Below, one piece after another: positions 19,619 through 27,202 of a DNA stretch of 64,000 bases; position 1 is the stretch's first letter; the number at the start of each line of letters is the position of its first letter. Both the position numbers and the translations under genes were made by a program. Source of the DNA: Streptomyces sp. NRRL F-5135 (GTDB lineage Bacteria; Actinomycetota; Actinomycetes; Streptomycetales; Streptomycetaceae); the NCBI RefSeq assembly GCF_000719775.1, contig NZ_JOHR01000009.1, positions 372,001 to 436,000 on the forward strand, written 5' to 3'. The notes beneath the pieces are model-generated. The model saw nothing but the letters and a program-made list of their open reading frames with translations. It ran no database searches and was not told the DNA's origin.

Positions 19619-21100
19619 TCAGTCGACAACAGGCGGCACGATCCGCCGGCTGCCCTGCTGCCAGGTCTCCTCGTCCTCAACCAGGTAGTCGGGACGCTCT
19701 CCACTCTGCTCTTCCTCGTCACGGGCGCGTGCCGGCCCACGCCCACCACGAATCAGACCAGAACCACCTGGGGTGAACGCACGCCCCGGGTTCGCCCCCG
19801 GCCGCTGGTTCCGCCCACCGACGACGCCGCCAGTCTCCGAAGCCAGCCGCCGCCCGCCGGTGAGACCGCCCTGACTCGCACTGCCTCCGCCCGCTCCGGG
19901 CATCCCCGGCGTCATGCCTCGGCCCATAGGCGCACGCCCCTGGGACGTTTCGCCCCCGACAACCGTGCCTCGCGGGATTCCGCCTGCGGGCCTTCCCGAG
20001 CTGGGTGGCACTGGACGGCCGCCGACAATGCCGGTTTCCCGGGCCAACGGCGCACGCGAGTTCAGCCCGCCTCCAGGAAGAGCAGGATTTCGGACGGCTC
20101 CTGTGACAGGCCGCATGTTGCCGGGAAGACCCGGCACCGGCGGGGCGGATCCCCTGAAAGTAGGTGGAATCAAGCCAGGAGTCGGCACTGTGGTTTCCGG
20201 CCGGGCAACCGGCTGGTTGGTGACGGGGGTTGTGGGAGAGTTCGTGGGCGCGTCCGGGAGCGTGGTAATGCCGTCGATCTCCATCGAGACCGGCGTCTGG
20301 CTCGGGACGGTCACCCCTCCCACTGCGCGCCCGACGCCGTCGATCCCACCGGGCACAACATAGTCGCTGTCGCTTGAGCCGCCCCCGCCGCCGCCTCTTG
20401 CGTAGGCGACCCCACCGACCGAAGAGGTGCCGCCGCTGTACGTCTGTCCAGGCACGGACTTATAGCTCTCCGGCATGACCCAGTCCTGGCCCATGTACAT
20501 GGCCGGAGGCGGAAACGTCGGCACCGGCTCCTTGTTGACCTGGTTGGCCGACAGCACATACGTCTGCGCCAACTTGCGCAGCTGCCGCGCGGCCTCCGCT
20601 CGCGTCGCGTCGATCGACGCCTGCGCGCTCGCCATGTCCGTCCTCGACGTCGTGGCCACCGTCCGCGCGTCAGTGTCCTTCTTCCCGGGCCCCGTGGTGG
20701 CCGCGGTGTAGTTCTCCCTCGCGGTCCGCAGGGACTCCTCGGCGTCCTCCGTCTCGGACGCCGGAGGCATGTTCTGATGGGCCTCGGCGATCGCCTGCGT
20801 GACCTGGGTCATCCACTTGCTGGCGTTGTGTGTGTAACTGGCCAGGTTGATCGTGGCGTTGGCGGTCTGGTCGCCCCATTCACGGAAGCTCTGACCGGCA
20901 TCGCCCTCCCACCTCAGGATCGACACACGCGTCTTGAGGTCTTCGCCGATCTCGCTGATCTTCTGGGCCGCCTTCTCCAGCTTCTCGGCGAGCGCCATCG
21001 CCGTTTCCTTGCTGGCGGGCGACAGCAGAGCCCGCAGCTCCGCGTGTGTCATCGAGTCGAAAGGTGTTTCTCCGGGCTCTCCGCCGACCTGCTCACCCAT
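19619..21100 (-). CDS. WXG-motif protein with C-terminal tag, copy 1
   Basis: The protein has 493 residues. The N-terminal helical domain (to about residue 190) carries RWEGDAGQSFREW, the WXG turn, near residue 64. A Gly/Pro-rich middle includes a poly-Gly run (ARGGGGGGSS). The C-terminus RPDYLVEDEETW..GSRRIVPPVVD is shared with copy 2. No signal peptide is seen. It follows the small coiled-coil gene by 17 bases and precedes mycosin copy 1 by 27 bases. Confidence 0.82.
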   Translation of the reverse strand: MGEQVGGEPGETPFDSMTHAELRALLSPASKETAMALAEKLEKAAQKISEIGEDLKTRVSILRWEGDAGQSFREWGDQTANATINLASYTHNASKWMTQVTQAIAEAHQNMPPASETEDAEESLRTARENYTAATTGPGKKDTDARTVATTSRTDMASAQASIDATRAEAARQLRKLAQTYVLSANQVNKEPVPTFPPPAMYMGQDWVMPESYKSVPGQTYSGGTSSVGGVAYARGGGGGGSSDSDYVVPGGIDGVGRAVGGVTVPSQTPVSMEIDGITTLPDAPTNSPTTPVTNQPVARPETTVPTPGLIPPTFRGSAPPVPGLPGNMRPVTGAVRNPALPGGGLNSRAPLARETGIVGGRPVPPSSGRPAGGIPRGTVVGGETSQGRAPMGRGMTPGMPGAGGGSASQGGLTGGRRLASETGGVVGGRNQRPGANPGRAFTPGGSGLIRGGRGPARARDEEEQSGERPDYLVEDEETWQQGSRRIVPPVVD

Positions 21101-21117
21101 GTCTCATCATCCCCCCG

Positions 21118-21642
21118 TCACTGACCGTCCGGTGACTCGTAGCCACCGCTGTCGCCGCCCCCGTCGGCCCGCTGGGCCCGCGTCTCCGAGTCTTCCTCAC
21201 CACGCCGGGGCTCGTTCCTGGTCGGATCGCGGTCCCTGTCGTAGTGCTCCGTGATCTCTGCGTTCAGCGTACGCATCCGCCGTCGGATGTCCTCGTCAAG
21301 ACTGTCGTAGTCCTGTCCCGAAGCGCGCACGGCGAGGTACATGCTCTCTATTTGCAGCCCCAGGACCTTCGAGAGGTTCTCGAGCTCGGTGTGAACCGTG
21401 TCGTACGCCGTGTACAGGAAGTCCGCTTCCTGGAATCCCGCGCCTCCGAGCTGGGACCGCTTCAGGCGGTCCTCGCCCACCTTGTCCGGAGCCGCCGGCG
21501 ACTCCTTGAACTCGGTCAGCAGTTCATCGACCCGCTTCTTGAAGGACTCCAGTTCACCGGCCTCGTAGATGAGGTCCTGAACGGCGCTGACCGCGCCGAG
21601 GATCCCTCCCCAGAGTCCGCCCACCCCGTTGTTCTCCGCCAC
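21118..21642 (-). CDS. Coiled-coil ESX-like partner, copy 1
   Basis: The protein has 174 residues. It shares SFKKRVDELLTEFKESP, DEDIRRRMR and TEHYDRDRDP with the copy at 17332-17913, in the same order. It is hydrophilic with an acidic/Gly tail and no signal peptide. It opens the first cassette and lies 17 bases upstream of the WXG-motif gene. Length and helical content match ESX-type partners. No family name is recognised. Confidence 0.78.
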   Translation of the reverse strand: MAENNGVGGLWGGILGAVSAVQDLIYEAGELESFKKRVDELLTEFKESPAAPDKVGEDRLKRSQLGGAGFQEADFLYTAYDTVHTELENLSKVLGLQIESMYLAVRASGQDYDSLDEDIRRRMRTLNAEITEHYDRDRDPTRNEPRRGEEDSETRAQRADGGGDSGGYESPDGQ

Positions 21643-21742
21643 AGCTGCCTCCCCGTTACGCTCATGGCTGCCGAGGCAAGCTTAACGAGCGCCTCCGACA
21701 CACCACACCCCCAGGCTGGCACGCTCGACGAGGATCGCACCA

Positions 21743-24052
21743 CTACGAATTCGGTACCGCCACCGCCGCCTGCGGACGGATCGGGAGGCGGCTGACCGGG
21801 CGGCCCGTCGCGGCGCGGACCGCTGAGGCCACGGCCGCCGGGGAGGCCACCACCGGGGCCGCGCTGGCGGGTTTGGCTCCGAAGGGGGCCACCACGTCGC
21901 GTTCCTCGATGAGTTTGACGATGCGGATGTCCGGGGCGTCCAGCGCGGTCGGCAGGGCGTAGCCCGTGAGGTCCGGGCGGCGGATCAGGCCGCGGGTGGT
22001 GCGGAGGTTCTCCGTGAGGGCCGTGCCGATGCCCTGGGTGACGCCCGCCTCGATACGGGTCGCGAGCTGGGCAGGGTTCAGGATCCGGCCGACGTCCTGG
22101 GCCACGGCCATCTCGACCACGCGCACCGAGCCGAGTTCGATGTCGACGTCGACGACCGCGCGGATCGCGCAGAAGGCGAGGCCCACGAAGGCGTCGCCCT
22201 GGCCCGACTCGTCCAGGGGCTCGGTGGGGTGGGGGCGGCACTGGGCCGTCGCCCACAGTTCCTTGCCGTCCATCGCCTCCGTCACCGTCGTGGACAGCAC
22301 GCCGTCGTACGAGGTGATCTTGCCGTCGGTGATCTGGAGCAGCTCCGTGGACATGCCGAACTTGTGGGCCAGCGGCTGGAGCAGCTGCGTACGGACCATC
22401 TTGGCCGCCCGCTCCACCGCCCCGCCCGAGACCCAGGTGTGCCGGCCGTGGGCCGCCGGGCCCGCCGGGGGCTGGTCCGTGTCGACCGGGGCGACGTGGA
22501 CCTCTTCGATGCCCAGGGTCTCCTGGACGATCTGCCGGGCCAGCGTGGTGAATCCCTGCCCCGTCTCGACGGCCGCGCAGATGACCGTGGCCACGCCGTC
22601 GTGCACCTTCACCGTGGCCGTGGAGACCTCGTCCGCGCCCTCGGCGCCGAGCATGTGGACCATGCCGATCCCGTAGCCGACGCCGCGCCGGACAGCGCCC
22701 GGTTCGCCCGCGCCCTCCGGGCCGCCGGGCAGCAGCCAGGCCTCTTCCGGGGTGTCCTTGGGCAGCGGCGGCAACGGGTGTTCCCGTACGGCCTGGAGCA
22801 GTTCCGCCACCGGCGCCGGGCAGGTCACCGTCTGGCTGGTGGGCAGGATGTCGCCGGTGGCCAGGACGTTGCGGAGCCGCAGTTCGGCCGGGTCGAGGCC
22901 CAGCTTGGCGGCCAGTTTGTCCATCTGGCCCTCGTACGCCGCGCACACCTGCATCGCGCCCTCGCCCCGGACATGGCCGGACGGCGGGTTGTTGGTGCGT
23001 ACGGCCCAGCCCTCGATGAAGGCGTGCGGTACGACGTAGGGGCCGCACGCGAAGGACACCGCCGCCGCGAGCGATTCCGCCGAGTCGTCCGCGTACGCGC
23101 CCGCGTCCAGCAGGATCTGGGCCTCGACCTTCACCAGCCGGCCCTCGGTGTCCGCGTGGTGGCGGTAGCGCAGCAGCGTCGGGTGGCGGTGCGCGTGGCC
23201 CAGGAAGGACTCCTCCCGGGTCGCGGCCAGCTTGACCGGGCAGCCCGTGCGCATCGCGAGCAGTCCGAGCGGGATCTGGAAGCCGGGGTCCTCCCGGTCG
23301 CCCGTCGCACCCGGGACCCCGGTGACGACGATCTTGACCCGCTCGGGGTCCAGCCCGAAGCAGGCGGCGGCCAGGTCGCGGTCGGTGTGCGGGTCGGTGG
23401 AGGCGGTGTAGATCTCCACCCCGCCGTCCGGTCTCGGCACCGCGAGCGCGGCCTCGGCGCCGATGGGCGCCGGGTCCTGACGCCCGATGCGGTAGAGGCC
23501 CTCGACCACCACCTCGCCGGTGGCAGCCGGGTCGCCGTAGCTCAGCGGGATGTGCCGGATCAGGTTCCCTTCGGGGTGCAGCGGCTCGGCCGCGAACGCC
23601 TTCTCCGGGTCCGTCACCGGCTCCAGCACGTCGTACTCGACGGCGATCGCCGCCGCCGCCAGGCGGGCCGTGTCGGGGTGGTCGGCGGCGACCGCCGCGA
23701 TGGCCTCGCCGTGGTGCCGTACGAGCTCGGCGGCGAACACCGGGCGGTCCGCGATCCGCCGCCCGTACGACGGGTCGCCGGGCACGTCCTCGTGCGTGAC
23801 GACCGCCCGGACGCCGGGCATGCCCGCCGCCGCCGCCGTGTCGATCGAGACGATCCGGGCGTGCGGGTGCGGGGAGCGCAGGACCGCCGCCCACAGCAGG
23901 CCCTCGGCCCACAGGTCGGACGCGTACGGGAACGTGCCCTCGGTCTTCGCGCGCGCGTCGGCCGGGGCCAGGGACGCGCCGAGTCCGTGCGCGGGCGCCT
24001 CCTGTTCGGGGCCGGCCGGCGCGGGGGCCTCGGTGGCCACGTCGTTGCTCAC
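21743..24052 (-). CDS. Molybdopterin-binding subunit, xanthine dehydrogenase family
   Basis: This is the large subunit of a molybdenum hydroxylase, which oxidises aromatic heterocycles or aldehydes. The protein has 769 residues. The GTG at 24052 overlaps the preceding stop (GTGA). The aldehyde oxidase/XDH hammerhead domain (about residues 25-140) and the molybdopterin-binding domains (from about 160) are recognisable by TFPYASDLWAEGLLWAAVLRS, GLLAMRTGCPVKL and ETGQGFTTLARQIVQETLG. Near the C-terminus, where the family has the catalytic Glu (G-x-GE-P), this protein reads GAKPASAAPVVASPAAV, with Ala at that position. The substrate may therefore differ from xanthine, or the chemistry may be altered. 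It is the third gene of a three-subunit operon. Confidence 0.88.
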   Translation of the reverse strand: MSNDVATEAPAPAGPEQEAPAHGLGASLAPADARAKTEGTFPYASDLWAEGLLWAAVLRSPHPHARIVSIDTAAAAGMPGVRAVVTHEDVPGDPSYGRRIADRPVFAAELVRHHGEAIAAVAADHPDTARLAAAAIAVEYDVLEPVTDPEKAFAAEPLHPEGNLIRHIPLSYGDPAATGEVVVEGLYRIGRQDPAPIGAEAALAVPRPDGGVEIYTASTDPHTDRDLAAACFGLDPERVKIVVTGVPGATGDREDPGFQIPLGLLAMRTGCPVKLAATREESFLGHAHRHPTLLRYRHHADTEGRLVKVEAQILLDAGAYADDSAESLAAAVSFACGPYVVPHAFIEGWAVRTNNPPSGHVRGEGAMQVCAAYEGQMDKLAAKLGLDPAELRLRNVLATGDILPTSQTVTCPAPVAELLQAVREHPLPPLPKDTPEEAWLLPGGPEGAGEPGAVRRGVGYGIGMVHMLGAEGADEVSTATVKVHDGVATVICAAVETGQGFTTLARQIVQETLGIEEVHVAPVDTDQPPAGPAAHGRHTWVSGGAVERAAKMVRTQLLQPLAHKFGMSTELLQITDGKITSYDGVLSTTVTEAMDGKELWATAQCRPHPTEPLDESGQGDAFVGLAFCAIRAVVDVDIELGSVRVVEMAVAQDVGRILNPAQLATRIEAGVTQGIGTALTENLRTTRGLIRRPDLTGYALPTALDAPDIRIVKLIEERDVVAPFGAKPASAAPVVASPAAVASAVRAATGRPVSRLPIRPQAAVAVPNS

Positions 24053-25824
24053 GCCATGCCTCCGTCGGGCGAGTGCGGGGGCTGGACGCTGCCGGCCCCT
24101 GGGGGTGCCTGGTGCGGGATCCGTGCTTCCTCGGGGGCCGCGGCGGCGGCCTCCGCGCTCGCCGTGCGTTCGGCGACGACTTCGCTCACCGCGTCGAGGA
24201 CGCCCCGGTAGCCGGAGCAGCGGCACAGGTTGCCGCAGAGTGCCTGACGGGTTTCCAGTTCGCTGGGGGCGTGGTTGCCCTCCAGCAGGTCGTGGACGGT
24301 CATGGCCATGCCCGGGATGCAGAAGCCGCACTGCACCGCGCCGCACTTGGCCAGGGCGCGCTGGACGTCGGACGGTTCGCCGTCGACGGCCAGGCCCTCG
24401 ACCGTACGGACCTCGGAACCGGCGGCCGTGGCGGCGGGTACGAGGCAGGAGGCGACCAGCCGGCCGTCCACCTGGACGTTGCACGCACCGCACTCGCCCT
24501 GTGAGCAGCCGTCCTTGGCGCCCGCGAGGCCGAGCCGCTCGCGGAGCACGTACAGCAGCGACTCGCCGATCCAGGCGTCCGTGACGGGCCGGTCGGTGCC
24601 GTTGACGCGCAGCACGTACGAGCCGGAGGGGTGTTCCACGCTGTCGCCGCTGGTGGTCAGCGGGGCGGGGTCGAACCCGGCCGCGGCGGCCGGGCCCGCG
24701 GTGTCCGGAACGGATGTGTCCGGAGCGGACGCGTCAGGAGCGGGGGCTTCCACCGCGGCGCCGCCCGGAGCAGGCTCTTCCGGCACGGCGGCTCCCGGCG
24801 CGGCCGGGTCCTGGCCGGGTGCCGGGGGCGCGGGGACGTCGGCGCCGGCCGTTTCGGACGCGGCCACCTCGGGAGCGGTGCCCGTCACCGCCTCGTGCGG
24901 CCCGGCCTCGTGCGGCACCGCCTCGTGGGTCACGGCTTCCCGCGGCGCGTCCTCCTGCGGGCCGTGTGCCGGTTCCGCCTCGGCCGGGGCCCCCGGCCCG
25001 TACGCGAACTCCTGCCCAGGCACCGGCGCGGGGCCGGGCCCGTGCCCGTACTCCTGGTCCGGTACGAGACCGGGAAGGGGCACGGAACCGGTCTCCGGCC
25101 CCGGGCCGCCGTCCGCTCCCGCGCCCGGTACGTACGGCTGCTGGTCCGCGCCGGTTCCGTACGGGTCCGACCACGGCTCGGCGGTACCCCCGGGAAGCGT
25201 GGCCGCGGGGCCGCCGCCCCACTGGGCCGCCAGGACCGAGGTGCTGAACTCCCCCGACTCGTCCGGGAGATCGCCCTGGGCGACCGGGATCGTCCACCGG
25301 CCGGTCAGGTCGGAGCCGCCCTCTGTACCGCCAGCGGCCGGCCGGCCGCCGCCGTCCGTACCCGGGTCGCCGGCCAGGCCCGGATCGCCGACCGGGCCCG
25401 GCTCGTCGGCCGCGACATTCCACTGACCCGTTCCCTGCGTTCCCTGCGGGCCGTAGCCGCCCATCGCCTGCGGATCCGGCCATTGCGCGCCGCCCTCCCC
25501 GGCCGCCGGGGGCTGCTCCACCCAGCCGCCTCCGTAGGACGGCCCGGCCCCGGCCGACGGGTCGACGGCCGACGGGTCCACCGTCGGCGTCGTGATGTGC
25601 GGTGGTACGTAGCCGTGTCCGGGGGCGGCCAGCGGCGCGTCGTAGGTGTCCTCCGGAGGCAGCTGGACGAACGCGGTCGCCTCCGCGTCGTACTCGCCGC
25701 CGTGCGGGATCGGCTGCCAGCCGCCGTGCCCCTCGGAAATGCCGGGCGTGCCGGGCGTGCCCGGTTCGCCGTGGGGGCCGGGCCCCTGCCCCGGGCCCGA
25801 GCCGGAGTTCTCATTGGTGGTCAC
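24049..25824 (-). CDS. [2Fe-2S] subunit with long disordered N-terminus
   Basis: The protein has 591 residues, but only the last 170 or so match the usual iron-sulfur subunit. The plant-type cluster ligands are GCSQGECGACNVQ plus SCLVPA. The second cluster ligands are CGFCIPG and LCGNLCRCSGY. The first 400 residues are Gly/Pro/Ala/Glu-rich, low in hydrophobics and repetitive, with short motifs such as HEAVPHEAGPHEAVT. The normal family length is 150-180. The gene starts by ATGA overlap with the FAD subunit stop and ends by GTGA overlap with the molybdopterin subunit, so all three are co-translated. Confidence 0.88.
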   Translation of the reverse strand: MTTNENSGSGPGQGPGPHGEPGTPGTPGISEGHGGWQPIPHGGEYDAEATAFVQLPPEDTYDAPLAAPGHGYVPPHITTPTVDPSAVDPSAGAGPSYGGGWVEQPPAAGEGGAQWPDPQAMGGYGPQGTQGTGQWNVAADEPGPVGDPGLAGDPGTDGGGRPAAGGTEGGSDLTGRWTIPVAQGDLPDESGEFSTSVLAAQWGGGPAATLPGGTAEPWSDPYGTGADQQPYVPGAGADGGPGPETGSVPLPGLVPDQEYGHGPGPAPVPGQEFAYGPGAPAEAEPAHGPQEDAPREAVTHEAVPHEAGPHEAVTGTAPEVAASETAGADVPAPPAPGQDPAAPGAAVPEEPAPGGAAVEAPAPDASAPDTSVPDTAGPAAAAGFDPAPLTTSGDSVEHPSGSYVLRVNGTDRPVTDAWIGESLLYVLRERLGLAGAKDGCSQGECGACNVQVDGRLVASCLVPAATAAGSEVRTVEGLAVDGEPSDVQRALAKCGAVQCGFCIPGMAMTVHDLLEGNHAPSELETRQALCGNLCRCSGYRGVLDAVSEVVAERTASAEAAAAAPEEARIPHQAPPGAGSVQPPHSPDGGMA

Positions 25825-26717
25825 GACAGCGCCCTCCCCAGTGCTCGTCGGGCCAGCGCGGCGACGGTGCGCCGCAGGTGCAGTACGGCCGGCGACGGTG
25901 GGGGGACCTGCGTCCCGTCCGCCGGTGGCGGCGGGTCCGGGATACAGGCGGCCGCGACGTACTCCCCGAACGCGGCGAGGGCCTCCGGCGCCAGTCCCCG
26001 CACGCCGTCCCAGTCGATCAGCGAGGCGATCCAGCGCTCCGCGTCCAGCGGGCGCAGGGGCATCGGCGCGATGGCCCCGACCGCGCAGCGCACCCCGCGC
26101 CGCGCCGGGTCGAGCACGACGGCGACGGACGCGGTGGCCCGGCCGGGGCCGGTGCGTCCGGTCGCCTTGAGGAAGACCTGCGGGGCGTGCAGCAGCGGTA
26201 CCCGTACGAAGCCGATCAGTTCGGCGGGGGCCAGCATCTCGCGGCCCGCCAGCAGATGGGAGACGGGGACCTCGCGGCGCGCGCCGCCGGGGCCCGCGAC
26301 GACGAGGTCGGCCTCCAGGGCGGCCAGGACGGGCAGCGCGTCACCGGTGGGCGCGGCGCTGGCGATGTTGCCGCCGAGCGTGCCCGCGTTACGGATCTGG
26401 GGCGGGCCGGCCGCGCGCGCGGACGCGGCGAGCGCGGGGATGAGGGCGGCGAAGTCGGGCCTGCCCATGCGCGCGTGGGTCAGCCCGGCACCGAGTACGG
26501 CGTGGCCGTCCTGGTAGTGCCAGCCGCGCAGCTCGCTGATGCGGCCGAGGCCGACGAGTCCGGCGGGCCGCAGGAGGCCCTTGTTGACGGCCGCCATCAG
26601 ATCGGTGCCGCCCGCGACGGGCACGGCGGCGGGCATCGCGGTGAGCGCCGCCACGGCCTCGTCCAGCGAGGCCGGAAGCGTCACGGAGTGCGCCGTCTGC
26701 GGTGCGTGCGTGGTCAA
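25821..26717 (-). CDS. FAD-binding subunit, xanthine dehydrogenase family
   Basis: This medium subunit passes electrons from the iron-sulfur subunit to its acceptor. The protein has 298 residues. FAD-binding signatures are visible (VAVPVAGGTDLMAAVNKG; PQIRNAGTLGGNIASAAPTGD). The start is taken as TTG at 26717 (LTTHAPQTAH), preceded by AAAGGGG about 9 bases upstream. No ATG or GTG gives a family-like N-terminus. It is the first gene of the operon, followed by the [2Fe-2S] and molybdopterin genes with 4-base overlaps. Confidence 0.88.
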   Translation of the reverse strand: MTTHAPQTAHSVTLPASLDEAVAALTAMPAAVPVAGGTDLMAAVNKGLLRPAGLVGLGRISELRGWHYQDGHAVLGAGLTHARMGRPDFAALIPALAASARAAGPPQIRNAGTLGGNIASAAPTGDALPVLAALEADLVVAGPGGARREVPVSHLLAGREMLAPAELIGFVRVPLLHAPQVFLKATGRTGPGRATASVAVVLDPARRGVRCAVGAIAPMPLRPLDAERWIASLIDWDGVRGLAPEALAAFGEYVAAACIPDPPPPADGTQVPPPSPAVLHLRRTVAALARRALGRALS

Positions 26718-27202
26718 CCCAGCTGCCCCTTTCCGGTGTCCCGGTGTCCCGCCTGTGTTGCCGTACCGTACGTGCTCACAGCCCGGACGTGGCAACTCTG
26801 GCACATCTTCCGGGCCGTCCGACGCGAGGGTCCGCGAAGGACGCATCCGTCCCCCACCAGGGGGAAGGTCCGCTTTCGTACCCCTTACCCGTCACATACG
26901 GAATGCCACACTTCGCCGCCCCTCGTGCGACTTATCCCTACCGATTACCAAGATCGCGGGAGTTCACGCATCCGGGAGCGAACCAGGATTTCGGCCAAGA
27001 GCGAACCGGGGCCCCGGCCGGGAGCGTTGAGAGGGAGCCACGGGCGGGAGCCACGGGCCGGAGCCGCGGGCGGGAGCCACTGCCCCGCGCCCCGGGTCAG
27101 GACGCACAGGGGCCCCGAACGCGGGCACAGGGCCGGTGCCCGTGGGCGGGGCTCGCGGCCGCGCCCACGGACCGGCCTGCGGAGTGGGGCTCCGGGCCCG
27201 AC
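26718..27202. other. Intergenic region with 13-bp tandem repeat
   Basis: This is 485 bases upstream of the molybdenum hydroxylase operon. The part at 26.72-26.97 kb is less GC-rich and should hold the operon promoter. A 13-base unit (GGGAGCCACGGGC) is repeated four times at 27033-27084, just downstream of the hexosaminidase gene. No gene is supported. Confidence 0.5.
27033..27084. repeat. Four 13-bp tandem units
   Basis: Units GGGAGCCACGGGC, GGGAGCCACGGGC, CGGAGCCGCGGGC and GGGAGCCACTGCC lie head to tail in the non-coding DNA after the hexosaminidase gene. Confidence 0.8.
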
